From contig JAITAD010000073.1 of NCBI GenBank assembly GCA_031284275.1, forward strand, positions 1 to 29,540: a stretch of DNA of 29,540 nt. The letters are read 5' to 3'. This document shows positions 29,437 to 29,540 of the stretch, one piece after another; the first letter of the stretch is position 1, and the number at the start of each line of letters is the position of its first letter. A program made the translations under genes and the position numbers. Origin of the DNA: Tannerellaceae bacterium. GTDB taxonomy: Bacteria > Bacteroidota > Bacteroidia > Bacteroidales > Tannerellaceae. Below the pieces are notes generated by a model. The model had not been told where the DNA came from. It saw only the letters and a list, made by a program, of their open reading frames with translations, and did no database searches.

Positions 29437-29540
29437 ATGAGTGAAGTCCGCATAGACAAATGGCTTTGGGCTGTCCGTATTTTCAAAACCCGAACGCTTG
29501 CCGCCGAGGCCTGCCGCAAGAATCACGTCCTCGTCAATGG
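29437..29540 (+). CDS. S4-domain RNA-binding protein (HslR/Hsp15-like), 5' part only
   Basis: The 34 codons available begin [20 protein letters not shown] and continue into [14 protein letters not shown], the start of an S4 RNA-binding domain as in Hsp15/HslR and RqcP, proteins that bind stalled 50S subunits carrying nascent-chain tRNA. The gene runs off the right edge. It starts two bases after pth, and the functional link is plausible because Pth also acts on peptidyl-tRNA. HslR versus RqcP cannot be decided from this fragment. Confidence 0.85.
   Translation, partial: MSEVRIDKWLWAVRIFKTRTLAAEACRKNHVLVN

Overview
The window looks like chromosomal DNA of an anaerobic Bacteroidales bacterium in the Porphyromonas/Tannerella/Bacteroides neighbourhood. 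Four things point there: the lpxC and fabZ genes are fused; most genes that need a promoter are preceded by a Bacteroidetes-type -7 box (TAnnTTTG) rather than a sigma-70 box; one secreted protein carries a type IX secretion (T9SS) C-terminal domain; and an outer-membrane barrel with a carboxypeptidase-like N-terminal domain is present. A class III (oxygen-sensitive) ribonucleotide reductase fits anaerobic growth. No tRNA, rRNA, insertion sequence or CRISPR array was seen.

Layout. 1-1600 is the accessory-looking end: the 5' part of a large surface lipoprotein gene (minus, runs off the left edge), a protein-like remnant, a stem-loop pair, and a free-standing gene resembling the nuclease tip of a polymorphic toxin. 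1607-2671 is a lipoprotein of the tyrosine-phosphatase fold with a damaged active site. 2752-4473 is a DEAD-box RNA helicase, tail to tail with the minus-strand operon acpP-fabF-rnc (6745 to 4467). purN (plus) diverges from acpP and converges on a SulP anion transporter (minus). A 391-base intergenic region with direct repeats precedes nrdD and an nrdG whose reading frame runs on into a periplasmic substrate-binding lipoprotein. The minus-strand block lpxD, lpxC-fabZ, lpxA, secA (20040 to 13392) makes early lipid A intermediates and the preprotein translocase motor. radA diverges from lpxD. It is followed by a TonB-receptor-like barrel, a T9SS beta-helix protein with nine Gly-Gly-Gly repeats, and the housekeeping set rplY, pth and an S4-domain gene cut by the right edge.

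How the genes fit together. AcpP, FabF and the FabZ half of LpxC-FabZ are fatty-acid elongation parts, and LpxA, LpxC and LpxD draw acyl chains from ACP, so envelope lipid synthesis is a theme of two separate operons. NrdD/NrdG supply deoxynucleotides without oxygen. SecA, the barrel protein and the T9SS cargo belong to envelope export. The most unusual items are the NrdG/substrate-binding-protein fusion, the phosphatase that keeps its cysteine but has lost the signature His and Arg, the orphan nuclease-like gene, and the repeat-bearing intergenic region before nrdD.
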